Below the pieces are notes generated by a model, which made no database searches, was not told the origin of the DNA, and saw only the letters and a program-made list of their open reading frames with translations. A stretch of 64,000 nt of DNA from NCBI GenBank assembly GCA_947482665.1, contig CANKJK010000010.1, forward strand, positions 62,001-126,000, read 5' to 3'. Made by a program: the position numbers and the translations under genes. Every line of letters begins with the position of its first letter. Position 1 is the first letter of the stretch. This DNA is from Acidobacteriota bacterium (lineage in GTDB: Bacteria > Acidobacteriota > Vicinamibacteria > Vicinamibacterales > UBA2999). Below are positions 8,070 through 16,059 of this stretch, one piece after another.

Positions 8070-8564
8070 ATGCTGTTGCGTCTGTTCGAGGCCGTGCAGG
8101 CGATGCCCGCGAGCCTCGCCATCCGGGAATCGCGCTACCTCTATCCCGTCATCGAGAGCGTGCACGTGCTCAGCCTGTGCCTCTTCCTCGGCCTGGTCAC
8201 GATGATGGACTTGCGGCTCGTGAGTGCGACGATGCGGTCTGCGCCCGTGACCGAGGTGCAGCAGCGTCTCTTTCCGTGGCAGATGCTGGGCCTGGCCGTG
8301 ATGGCCGTGAGCGGCGTCCTGCTGGTCTTCACCGAACCGCTCCGGTTCTACGGCAACATCTTCTTCTGGATGAAGATGACACTGCTGGTCCTGGCCGGCC
8401 TGAACATGGTGGTCTTCCACACCGGCGTCTATCAGCGCGTGGCCGACTGGGACGCGCATCCGGTGCCGCCGACGTCAGCGCGGATCGCGGGTGGGTTGTC
8501 CTTGGTCTTGTTTGCAGGCGTGGTCATCTGCGGTCGCCTGATCGCCTACAACTGGTACAAGTAA
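8070..8564 (+). CDS. DUF6644-type integral membrane protein
   Basis: A 164-residue protein with four predicted membrane helices, around residues 30-46, 71-89, 97-114 and 137-157. The opening 'LYPVIESVHVLSLCLFLGLVTMMDLRL' and the 'FFWMKMTLLVL' segment are typical of the DUF6644 family, often found beside cytochrome or redox genes. It is followed after 6 bases by a second copy of the same family (8571-9047). Conserved His in the first helix could bind haem, but this is inference. The 257-base region before it (7813-8069) shows no gene. Confidence 0.75.
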   Translation: MLLRLFEAVQAMPASLAIRESRYLYPVIESVHVLSLCLFLGLVTMMDLRLVSATMRSAPVTEVQQRLFPWQMLGLAVMAVSGVLLVFTEPLRFYGNIFFWMKMTLLVLAGLNMVVFHTGVYQRVADWDAHPVPPTSARIAGGLSLVLFAGVVICGRLIAYNWYK

Positions 8565-8570
8565 GCCGCC

Positions 8571-9047
8571 ATGGAACTGTTGCCTGTCATCGAATGGCTC
8601 GAGCATACGGGGGCCGGCACGGCCATCCGTGATTCCACATGGCTGTTTCCCTGTATCGAGGCCGGCCATCTGCTGGCCCTGGCACTGATGGGCGGGTCGG
8701 TACTGCTCGTCGATCTCCGCATGCTGGGCCTCGGGGTGACGCGGCTGCCCGTCGCGCAGGTGTGCCGTGATGCCCGGCCGTGGTTGATCGGGAGCTTCGT
8801 CGTCCTCGTCGTCACCGGGGTACTGCTCTTCTTGTCCGAGGCGACCAAGTGCTATCTCAACCCGGCGTTCTGGATCAAGATGGCCTTCCTGATTGCGGGT
8901 ACGGTCTTCACGTTTGCTGTCCGCCAGCGCGTCGCCCTGGCGGGCGGGGCCGAGGTCGATCCAGCCATGGCCAGGCGAGTGGCGGTCATCTCTGTGGTCC
9001 TGTGGAGCGGCGTCGGCATCGCTGGCCGTGCGATCGCCTTCTACTGA
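8571..9047 (+). CDS. DUF6644-type integral membrane protein (tandem paralogue)
   Basis: A 158-residue membrane protein that is a divergent tandem copy of the preceding gene. It has the same plan: 'LFPCIEAGHLLALALMGGSVLLVDLRMLGLG', then 'PWLIGSFVVLVVTGVLLFLSEA', 'FWIKMAFLIAG' and a last helix 'VAVISVVLWSGVGIAGRAIAFY'. The pair probably forms a heterodimer in the inner membrane. The next gene, a cytochrome c-type protein, begins 19 bases downstream, so the three are likely one operon and may form an electron-transfer unit. Confidence 0.75.
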   Translation: MELLPVIEWLEHTGAGTAIRDSTWLFPCIEAGHLLALALMGGSVLLVDLRMLGLGVTRLPVAQVCRDARPWLIGSFVVLVVTGVLLFLSEATKCYLNPAFWIKMAFLIAGTVFTFAVRQRVALAGGAEVDPAMARRVAVISVVLWSGVGIAGRAIAFY

Positions 9048-9066
9048 GCGGATGGAGGGGGCGAGC

Positions 9067-9741
9067 ATGCTGAAGAGGTACCCGGTCATGAGATCGTGGC
9101 CAACTGGCAGGACGTTGCCCTGTACGTTCCAGCACCAGATCGGGATCGCGGCTCTGCTGCTGGTCTGCGCCTCCAGCGCAGTCGCGGGGCAGAGAAGTGC
9201 TGCGCGGGCCAGTACGCCATCCGGGCAGGCGAGGCCGACGCCGCGGACGGCGACGTTTCCACGGTCCACAGCCGCCACGGTCAATCAGCTGATGCGGGGG
9301 CTGTTCTTCCCGGCCTCCAACGTCGTCTTTGCCGCGCAGCTCGACGACCCGGCATCGATTCCTCGCGATGTGCGAAGTTCCGTGTCGACCGACCTGTTGA
9401 AGAGCGTGTTTGGCGGGTGGGAGGCGGTGGAGAACAGCGCCCTCGCGATCGCCGAGGGGGTGCCGCTGTTGCTCATCGAGGGACGCGCGTGCTCGAACGG
9501 CCGCCCCTCGCCAGCTGGGGAGGCGGAGTGGCAGCGGTATGCCGAGGCGACGCGCACCGCGGCGCTCCTCTCGGCAAAGGCCGCCCATGCCCAGGATCAG
9601 GATTTGATTGTGGACGCGACGGGGCAGCTCTCCGAGTCGTGCAGCGCCTGTCATCGGGCGTATCGCAGCGAAGGCGGTCTGCCCCCAGACCCGATGCGGC
9701 GCTGCGCCCCGCGCTCGTCCGGCCAGGGTCGCCCGCGCTAG
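9067..9741 (+). CDS. Exported mono-haem cytochrome c-type protein
   Basis: A 224-residue protein with a signal segment ('IGIAALLLVCASSAVAG'). It has an Ala/Thr/Pro linker, a helical domain and a single C-terminal haem site 'CSACHRAYR', like cytochrome c-556/c' proteins where CxxCH lies near the C-terminus. ATG 9067 is chosen because GGAGGGG begins about 7 bases upstream; an in-frame ATG at 9052 has no such site. Likely periplasmic electron carrier for the DUF6644 pair in the same operon. Its end overlaps the convergent TonB receptor gene by 4 bases. Confidence 0.75.
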   Translation: MLKRYPVMRSWPTGRTLPCTFQHQIGIAALLLVCASSAVAGQRSAARASTPSGQARPTPRTATFPRSTAATVNQLMRGLFFPASNVVFAAQLDDPASIPRDVRSSVSTDLLKSVFGGWEAVENSALAIAEGVPLLLIEGRACSNGRPSPAGEAEWQRYAEATRTAALLSAKAAHAQDQDLIVDATGQLSESCSACHRAYRSEGGLPPDPMRRCAPRSSGQGRPR

Positions 9742-12098
9742 AACGAGATCTGGAGCGAGGCCCGGGCCGAGCGCGGTATGGCGGCGTGAAAGTGGATGTC
9801 CGCGACCGGTGCCGGCTCATCCTTCAGCTGCGATTCGAAGAAGTAATCGATGTCCGATGCCCGCTGGTTGAGCAGGTTGAATCCGCTGACGAAGAGGCGC
9901 AGCCGCTCGGAGAACTTGTAGCCGGCCTCTCCATTGACCAGCGTGGTGGCTCGTGACCGGATGCTGTTGTCCTCACGCAGGGGGCGCGGGCCGAAGTGGC
10001 GCAGGCGCAGGCTGCCGAAGCCGCCAGCGGCGCGGCCGGCCGGTGGCATGATGGCGAGCCCGGCCGAGAGGACGCGGTTCAGCGCACCGGGGATCGACGA
10101 GGCATCGGTGGAGACGCCGATGTACCGGGCGCGCGAAAACGAGAGGTCGCCATCCAGCGTGATCCAGGCATTGGGGTAGACATAGCTGGTGAACTCCACC
10201 CCGGTGCGCCGGCTGGCAGGACCGGCTTCGGTGCTGCCCGAGTCCCCCACATAGACCAATTCCGAGTCGAAGCCGAGATACCAGAGCGTGGCGGTGAGTT
10301 GCGCCCGCTTCAACGCCACGGTTCGTATGCCGGCTTCGGCGCCTCGGGCCTGGGCAAACGCAGGTGCCGGCGTGGCGGCTTCGCCGGTGAACGGGTCGGC
10401 CCGCAGCATGATGCCGAGGGCGGAATTGGAGTGATAGCCCGTTCCGGCGTTGGCGTACAGCTCCGTCCCCTTCCACGGGCCGAAGGCCGCCGACACCTTG
10501 GGGTTGACGATGGCGGAGGCTGCCGTGCCCGAGTTCAGCGGGTTGTTGCTGTCGACGGCCCAGCGATAGACGTTGCCACGCACGCCCACCGTGGTGCGCA
10601 CGGTCCGGCTCCACTCGACTTCCGTCTCGCCAAAGATGCCAACGTTGGTCTGATTCGCCTCGTCCGCGCGAATCGTCTCGCGCCGCACCGTGGCGGTCGT
10701 CAGGTACAGACCGAGTGGCCCCCCGACGGCGTCGTGGCGGAGGTCGACACCGACGAGGCTCTCGGTCGGACGGCCCCAGACGCGCTGCTGATGCCGCTGG
10801 GTGAGCTTGCCGCCAGCCGTCCATCGCTGCTCGAATTGCTCGAACTGGTCCCCATGCTCCCGGTCGCGCATGAAGTAGGTGAAGTTGTGAAACAGCTGGA
10901 CCCCGTAGTGCTGCACGTAGGCGGTGGCGCGGGTCGAGTCGTTGGTCGACGAGTGCTGCCAGTCGGCCACGCCGGCATAGCGGAAGGTCTCGCCGCCGTC
11001 GGTTTCCTCGATGAAGCCGAAACGGCTGATGAGCCCGGCATCCACGGCGCGTTGCGGGATCTGGTCGGTGGAGTGCCAATGATTCGAGTAGCCCAGGAAC
11101 GTCACGGACAGGCCCGTGCGGGCATCGCCCTGGCTATAGCGCAGCAGCGTATTGAACTTGTCCTTGTTGTTCGGGCTGACCCAGGGTCCGTTGTCGCGCT
11201 CCCACTCGAAGGCGCCGAGCAGGTGGCCCCGGCCCACTGCCGGTGAGGCCGCGGCGAGCACGCGGCCGTATCCGAAGGAGCCACCCGTGGTGCTCAGCAT
11301 CGGGCGGTCGAGGATATTGAAGTAGTTGATATTGGCCGAGCCCGCTGACGAGAAGTCGCCATTCTCCGCGTAGTACGGCCCCTTGCGGAACTGTACGCCA
11401 CTGACCAGTTCGGGAATGAGGAAGTTCGCATCCGCGTAGCCCTGAGCATGGGCGTGCGTCGGCATGTTGACTGGAATGCCGGCAATGGTCTGCCCGAAGT
11501 CGAAGCCATGATCCAGGTTGAAGCCGCGCAGGTAGTACTGGTTGGCTTTGCCCTCACCGCTGTGCTGACTGATGACGAGGCCCGGCACGGTTTCAAGAAT
11601 CTCCGCCGCGCGGTTCGCCGGCCGCACGGCAAGTTGGGCCGCCGTGATCGCGCCCTCGCTGCCCGCCGTGGCGACGCCGACCAGGTTCTCGGCCGGCCGG
11701 TCGATCTCCGCGAGATTCCGGAACGTGCGCGGCGCGGTGATCACGATGTCGGCGCTCGCCGCGACCAGCAGGACGGCGTCCGCCGTGACCCCTGGCGCCT
11801 TGACCATCAGCGACCGCCTGACGGTGCCGAAGTTAATCAGGCGGAAGGACACCTCCGCCTGGCCGTCCGGGACATCACTGAACTGATAGTGCCCATTGGC
11901 ATCGGACACCTCCTCGCGCGGGGCGCCCCCGCCGCGCGAGTCGAGCGTCACACTCACGCCAGGGAGCACGGCGCCTGTCTGGTCCAGGACGCGCCCGGAG
12001 ACCGTCAGACCCCGCGTCTGGGCGATGAGCGGGCGCTGGGCCAACCCGGGCAGCAGGCAGGACAGCACCAACCACGCAAGAAGGGAACGAGCGGACAT
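9738..12098 (-). CDS. TonB-dependent receptor with carboxypeptidase-regulatory N-terminal domain
   Basis: A 786-residue outer-membrane receptor. Signal peptide about 1-26; carboxypeptidase-regulatory-like domain about 30-110 ('LTVSGRVLDQTGAVLPGVSVTLDS...GHYQFSDVPDG'). A plug domain about 125-260 includes 'YYLRGFNLDHGFDFGQTIAGIPVNMPTHAHAQGY'. The remaining ~500 residues form the beta-barrel, ending in Phe ('SLQISF'), as required for BAM-dependent insertion. It takes up an unknown ligand with TonB energy. ATG 12098 starts the signal peptide; TTAAAT lies 9 bases upstream with no Shine-Dalgarno site. It lies 11 bases beyond the end of the MGMT operon on the same strand. Confidence 0.88.
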   Translation of the reverse strand: MSARSLLAWLVLSCLLPGLAQRPLIAQTRGLTVSGRVLDQTGAVLPGVSVTLDSRGGGAPREEVSDANGHYQFSDVPDGQAEVSFRLINFGTVRRSLMVKAPGVTADAVLLVAASADIVITAPRTFRNLAEIDRPAENLVGVATAGSEGAITAAQLAVRPANRAAEILETVPGLVISQHSGEGKANQYYLRGFNLDHGFDFGQTIAGIPVNMPTHAHAQGYADANFLIPELVSGVQFRKGPYYAENGDFSSAGSANINYFNILDRPMLSTTGGSFGYGRVLAAASPAVGRGHLLGAFEWERDNGPWVSPNNKDKFNTLLRYSQGDARTGLSVTFLGYSNHWHSTDQIPQRAVDAGLISRFGFIEETDGGETFRYAGVADWQHSSTNDSTRATAYVQHYGVQLFHNFTYFMRDREHGDQFEQFEQRWTAGGKLTQRHQQRVWGRPTESLVGVDLRHDAVGGPLGLYLTTATVRRETIRADEANQTNVGIFGETEVEWSRTVRTTVGVRGNVYRWAVDSNNPLNSGTAASAIVNPKVSAAFGPWKGTELYANAGTGYHSNSALGIMLRADPFTGEAATPAPAFAQARGAEAGIRTVALKRAQLTATLWYLGFDSELVYVGDSGSTEAGPASRRTGVEFTSYVYPNAWITLDGDLSFSRARYIGVSTDASSIPGALNRVLSAGLAIMPPAGRAAGGFGSLRLRHFGPRPLREDNSIRSRATTLVNGEAGYKFSERLRLFVSGFNLLNQRASDIDYFFESQLKDEPAPVADIHFHAAIPRSARASLQISF

Positions 12099-12109
12099 CG
12101 TGCGCTGAT

Positions 12110-12463
12110 TTAACACGCCGTGGCGGCTCTCGCGCCAGCGGCCCGTGGACGGCCGCGCCAGCGTACGCTCTCGAACCTGCGGACGCGCGTCAGGGTGACT
12201 TCGAGGCCTTCGGCCCGGAGCCGATCCCGTTTGAGTTGGAGGAAGCGGCCGAAGCCGCCCAGTGCGCCTCCGGCGGCGATGACCCGGTGGCAGGGAACTC
12301 CGGGGTCCCGGCACTCGCGCATCACGGTGCCGACCGCGCGGCACGCGAGTGGCGATCCGGCCAGCGCGGCGATGTCGCCGTAGGTGGCGACGCGCCCGGC
12401 TGGAATGCGCCGAACCGCGGACAGCACCTGCGAGGTGAACGTGCTGGCGCGGGCGGTGCTCAC
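12110..12463 (-). CDS. MGMT-family (Ogt/alkyltransferase-like) DNA-binding domain protein
   Basis: A 117-residue stand-alone C-terminal domain of O6-alkylguanine-DNA alkyltransferase. Seen: 'FTSQVLSAVRRIPAGRVATYGDIAALAG', the helix-turn-helix 'CRAVGTVMRECRDPG' and the active-site 'PCHRVI' with Cys58 retained, then 'GFGRFLQLKRDRLRAEG'. The N-terminal RNase-like domain of full Ogt is absent, and alkyltransferase-like proteins usually have Trp in place of this Cys. It may still accept alkyl groups or act as a damage sensor. GTG 12463 overlaps the upstream stop as GTGA, so it is the last gene of the subtilase operon. Confidence 0.82.
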   Translation of the reverse strand: MSTARASTFTSQVLSAVRRIPAGRVATYGDIAALAGSPLACRAVGTVMRECRDPGVPCHRVIAAGGALGGFGRFLQLKRDRLRAEGLEVTLTRVRRFESVRWRGRPRAAGARAATAC

Positions 12464-13119
12464 CAGCGCCCGGCCAGCAGCCTCACACGGACGCTGATGC
12501 CCCCGAGGTTCGTGTCCTTCAGGGACGAAGCGATGCCGCTGCCGGCGAGTCCGTTGGTCACCTGGCTCCACTCCACTTCTCCGCCCACGCCGAAGATCCG
12601 CCAGAGCCGCAGGTCGGCGCCACCGAGCAGGTGATAGCCTCCGGTGGCCCGTTCCGCCACTTCGTCGGCGCTTGAAAACGCCGCGCGCTCGGAGGCCCGA
12701 TACCACCCGAACCCTCCACCGATATACGGCGTGGCCCGCGCGCCCCGCCTGGCGCCACGCAGCCCTCCGGTGATCTGTATCGGGATGACGGTCAGCGTGT
12801 CGGCCACGCCGAGCCGATAGGTCTGTCCGCCGAAGAGGAACGCGCGCTCTCCGGTCATCCGCACGCGGCTCACGCGCACGTCGGCAAAGAGCCCGAGCGG
12901 GAGCGTGACCGCGACTCCTCCACCGACCCGCGTGCCGCTGTTCTTCCTGAAGACGGCCTGGAAACTGTCCAGCGCGTGGAACATCTCGGTGCCGGCATCG
13001 GCAAAACCACGGATGGCGACGCCGCCAGGCTCTGCGACCGGAGGAGCGGCGGGGCGCGATTGTGCCGACGCCGTGACCGCTGAGAGAAGCGCAGTGATGA
13101 GCAGGAGTGCGCGGGTCAC
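12460..13119 (-). CDS. Exported outer-membrane beta-barrel-like protein
   Basis: A 219-residue protein with a signal peptide ('MTRALLLITALLSAVTASAQ'). It then has alternating hydrophobic strands ('GGGVAVTLPLGLFADVRVSRVRM', 'TPYIGGGFGWYRASE', 'LLGGADLRLWRIFGVGGEVEWSQ') and a C-terminal 'ISVRVRLLAGRW', the pattern of an 8-stranded OmpW/OmpA-like barrel. It overlaps the subtilase stop by ATGA and the MGMT start by GTGA. Role unknown. Confidence 0.72.
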   Translation of the reverse strand: MTRALLLITALLSAVTASAQSRPAAPPVAEPGGVAIRGFADAGTEMFHALDSFQAVFRKNSGTRVGGGVAVTLPLGLFADVRVSRVRMTGERAFLFGGQTYRLGVADTLTVIPIQITGGLRGARRGARATPYIGGGFGWYRASERAAFSSADEVAERATGGYHLLGGADLRLWRIFGVGGEVEWSQVTNGLAGSGIASSLKDTNLGGISVRVRLLAGRW

Positions 13120-14621
13120 TTGATGAGCCCCATGCCGCGCAGGGCCGCCCGGGGATTGATGAGGCCGTAGCCGTATTCGTTGTCACGGCCCGGCGTGCCC
13201 AGGTCGGTGGCCGTGGCCTCCATCAGCGCCTCGATGACCGCGGGATTGGTGATGCCCTGCTGCATCAGCAGCGCCGCGAAGCCGGCCACGTGCGGTGCGG
13301 CCATGGAACTGCCCTGGTAGTAGTCGTAGACGAACACATCGAAGCGCGGGGGGCCGAAGCGGGACAGGAAGAAGCGGTCCACGACATCCTGGTCGTAGGT
13401 CTGCTGCAGGATGCCGGCTGTCGTGCCGCCGCGCCGCATGTCTCCGCCGGGCGCGACCAGTTCCACATAGCTCCCGGTGTTGGAGTAGAACGCCCGCTGA
13501 TTGGTCCGCCCTGTCCCGCCGACGGCCACCATGCCTGGGACGTCCCGAGCAAAGTCCGCGAAGCGGTTCGGGAGGTTGCCGGACTCGAACTCATTACCCG
13601 CCGCCACGACGACAAAGACGCCGTGCGCGACCGCGTATTCAATGGCGGCGCGGACGGCCGGCGCGGGTCCACCTTCGCGCCCCACGCTCAGATTGAGGAC
13701 ATGGGCGCCATTGTCGGCGGCGTAACGGATGGCGCGCGCGACGAGGTCGTCGGTGGCCACATTCGGGCTGTTGAAGACGGCATCCCAGTCCCCATCCAGC
13801 ACCTTGATGGGCATCAACCGGACGTTGAAGGCCATCCCCGCGACCCCGGACGCGTTGTTGGTGACCTGTCCAATCGTGCCGGCGATATGCGTGCCGTGCC
13901 CTTCCATGTCGAAGGGGGCGTCCGTATTCCAGATGAAGTCGCGTGGCGCCACGAAGCGCTCCGCCCCTCCCAGTTCGGGCGCTGCGGCGAAGGGGACCTC
14001 CACCGGGCCCAGAGCGGGGAAGGGAAAGAGCGCTCGCCCGGTGAAACGGACAGTCGCGTTGCGGAACGCCATCCCGGTGTCGAGCACGGCGACGACGATC
14101 TTCGACGACGCGCCCCGATTGATATCCCAGGTGCGCTCCATGTCCAGGGCGGGGAAGTTCCACTGTCGCGAGTAGAGCGGGTCATTCGGGACGAACATTT
14201 TGTGGACGCGGTAGCGCGGCTGGGCATATGCCACGTCAGACCGCGCAGCCATGGTCGCCGCCGCCGACTCGGGATCTTCACCGGGAGGGAGCGCGACGAT
14301 CTCGAAGTCCGCCCAGGCCGGCTGGGCGGTGCTCGTGCCGTGGATGAGGGACAGGCTGCGCGTACGTGTGTCGGGCGTGGCCTCATCACGGAATCGGACA
14401 ATGAGGCTGCCGTTGAGTCTGGAGTCGTCTGGCGCGTCCGGTCTGCTGACGGCGCGCGCCCCTCCGGGAGGGCGTGGCGCGTCCCACTCGCGAAGACCAC
14501 GGTCAATCGCTGGAAGGCCGGAGGCGGGCAGGAACGCAGGCGCGCCAGGCTCCTGACCGGAGAGCAGAGCGGCGGCACTGACGAGCACGGCCGCGGCCGT
14601 CAGTGCATGGCGTCGGTTCAT
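13116..14621 (-). CDS. Subtilisin-like (S8) serine protease, exported
   Basis: A 501-residue S8 peptidase. Signal peptide about 1-22; N-terminal propeptide-like region about 70-140 ('SLIVRFRDEA...AYAQPRYRVHKM') like fervidolysin/inhibitor I9-type segments. The catalytic Asp is at 181 ('VAVLDTGM'), the His at 242 ('GHGTHIAGTIGQ'), the oxyanion Asn at 343 ('AAGNEF') and the Ser at 439 ('GSSMAAPHVAG'). All catalytic residues are intact. Probably secreted or periplasmic and self-processing. It heads a three-gene operon with stop/start overlaps to a small barrel protein and an MGMT-domain protein. A GATACT box lies 8 bases before the ATG. Confidence 0.92.
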   Translation of the reverse strand: MNRRHALTAAAVLVSAAALLSGQEPGAPAFLPASGLPAIDRGLREWDAPRPPGGARAVSRPDAPDDSRLNGSLIVRFRDEATPDTRTRSLSLIHGTSTAQPAWADFEIVALPPGEDPESAAATMAARSDVAYAQPRYRVHKMFVPNDPLYSRQWNFPALDMERTWDINRGASSKIVVAVLDTGMAFRNATVRFTGRALFPFPALGPVEVPFAAAPELGGAERFVAPRDFIWNTDAPFDMEGHGTHIAGTIGQVTNNASGVAGMAFNVRLMPIKVLDGDWDAVFNSPNVATDDLVARAIRYAADNGAHVLNLSVGREGGPAPAVRAAIEYAVAHGVFVVVAAGNEFESGNLPNRFADFARDVPGMVAVGGTGRTNQRAFYSNTGSYVELVAPGGDMRRGGTTAGILQQTYDQDVVDRFFLSRFGPPRFDVFVYDYYQGSSMAAPHVAGFAALLMQQGITNPAVIEALMEATATDLGTPGRDNEYGYGLINPRAALRGMGLIK

Positions 14622-14629
14622 GGCTGCCC

Positions 14630-14635
14630 AGTATC
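14630..14635 (-). promoter_or_regulatory. -10-like box, probable leaderless promoter
   Basis: GATACT on the minus strand precedes the subtilase ATG (14621) by 8 bases; no Shine-Dalgarno site is present. Confidence 0.4.
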
Positions 14636-14706
14636 CCAGATGCGTGCCAGCGCGTCGCCCTGTCCAGGGCGAGGGTCCGTCAGGTCCATCTCCGGTAGAA
14701 GGGCGC

Positions 14707-16059
14707 TTAGAGGACGGTCAGGGGGTCTATCTCGACGCTGTCCGGGTCGATGGCCTCGACCACCGCGCGCGGATGCTCTCCGCGAACGTCGCGTTCCCAG
14801 GTGTTGACCAGCAGCGGCGTCTCAAGGCGTTCACCTCGGGCGTCGATGAGGATCTTTACCTGGGGCCTGAACGGATCCTCGGGGTGCTCCGCGCTGACCA
14901 CGCCGACTTCGTTGGTGTTGAGCGAGACGAACGTGCCAACGGGAAAGAGCCCGACCAGGGTCACAAACCGGCGGAGCAGGATCTGATTGAAGGCGGGGTC
15001 GCCCTGTTTGCCCATGATGGTCTTGATCCGGGCGCTGGCGAGGCCTTCCCGATAGGGCCGGTTGCTGCGGAGCGCGTCGAAGACATCCGCGATGCTGACG
15101 ATCATCGTGCACAGGTTGAGGTCGCGGTGGCCGATGTTCTCCGGGTATCCGGACAGGTCCTGCTTCAGGTGGTGCTCGAAGGCCACGATCGGGGCCAGTG
15201 CCGGCATCTCGGGTGTGCGGCGAAGAATGTGCGCGCCATCGACCACGTGCCGCTTCATCACCATGAACTCGTCGCGTTCGAGCGCGCCGGGCTTGTTCAG
15301 GATCTCGAGGGGCGTCTGCACCTTGCCGATGTCGTGCATGAGCGCGGCGAAGCCAAACTCGCGCAGCAGCGGGCCGTCGATGCCGAGTGCCCGCGCCTGG
15401 GCCATTGAGAGCGCCGCCACGTTCACCATGTGCGTGAACGTGTAGTTGTCGTACTTCTTCAGCGCCGTCAGGGCCATGAGCGACGTACGGTCCTGATTGA
15501 CGATGTTGGCGAGGCTGTCGATGATGTCGCGGGCCATCCCCGGGTCCGGGGCGTCACCGGCCTGCGCCTGCTGCCAGAGCGTTTCTGCGGACGAGACCGC
15601 GCTGCCATAGATCCGGCGGGCGGCTTCGATGCCGGCGCTGCCCTCCTCGGCATCAGGCGGTGTCAGACGGCCAACCGTGATGCGTCGGACGCCGAGCCGC
15701 GCAAGCCGTTCATCCACGCCGGTCGCCGCGCCGCGCCTGTTGAGTTCGGCGACCAGCGCCTGCACGTCGTCTGGCGTGACACCGCGGTGCACGGTGACCT
15801 TCTCGACATCGCGATCCCGCAAGGAGCGGACGAAGCCGATGAGGGAGGCCGAACCCTTCCCGAGCCGCCGGTCGTCCACGACGAGGTCGTCGCCGAGGCA
15901 TCCGATGACGAGCGTGGTCTGGTGTTCCAGCCAGGCCTGGCAACTGGTGGCAAAGGCGGTCACGGCATTGCGCCGGAGGGGATGGGAGGGCGCGTAGAGG
16001 TCTGCCGACCGGACGGCGGCCGCGAGCTGGCGTACGAGATCGAGCGGCGTGCCGGTCAT
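14707..16059 (-). CDS. HD-GYP domain signalling protein
   Basis: A 450-residue protein. Residues 1-130 form an N-terminal domain with 'LYAPSHPLRRNA', shared in outline with the upstream HEAT protein. The HD-GYP domain covers about 200-380: His210, 'MHDIGK' (His242-Asp243, Lys246), His271 and 'EHHLKQDLSGYP' (His296-His297, GYP 304-306). The usual HHExxDGxGYP is altered (Leu for Glu, Leu for Gly), so c-di-GMP phosphodiesterase activity is plausible but not assured. No receiver or membrane segment is present. It overlaps the HEAT gene by ATGA, indicating coupled translation. Confidence 0.85.
   Translation of the reverse strand: MTGTPLDLVRQLAAAVRSADLYAPSHPLRRNAVTAFATSCQAWLEHQTTLVIGCLGDDLVVDDRRLGKGSASLIGFVRSLRDRDVEKVTVHRGVTPDDVQALVAELNRRGAATGVDERLARLGVRRITVGRLTPPDAEEGSAGIEAARRIYGSAVSSAETLWQQAQAGDAPDPGMARDIIDSLANIVNQDRTSLMALTALKKYDNYTFTHMVNVAALSMAQARALGIDGPLLREFGFAALMHDIGKVQTPLEILNKPGALERDEFMVMKRHVVDGAHILRRTPEMPALAPIVAFEHHLKQDLSGYPENIGHRDLNLCTMIVSIADVFDALRSNRPYREGLASARIKTIMGKQGDPAFNQILLRRFVTLVGLFPVGTFVSLNTNEVGVVSAEHPEDPFRPQVKILIDARGERLETPLLVNTWERDVRGEHPRAVVEAIDPDSVEIDPLTVL

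Noticed and set aside
12464-13186. Upstream extension of the MGMT-domain frame to 358 codons
   Set aside because: The extension is out of frame with the coding beta-barrel gene and unlike any protein. The GTG at 12463 overlapping the barrel stop explains the start.
13107-14807. 566-codon plus-strand open frame
   Set aside because: Antisense to the intact S8 protease with full catalytic triad.
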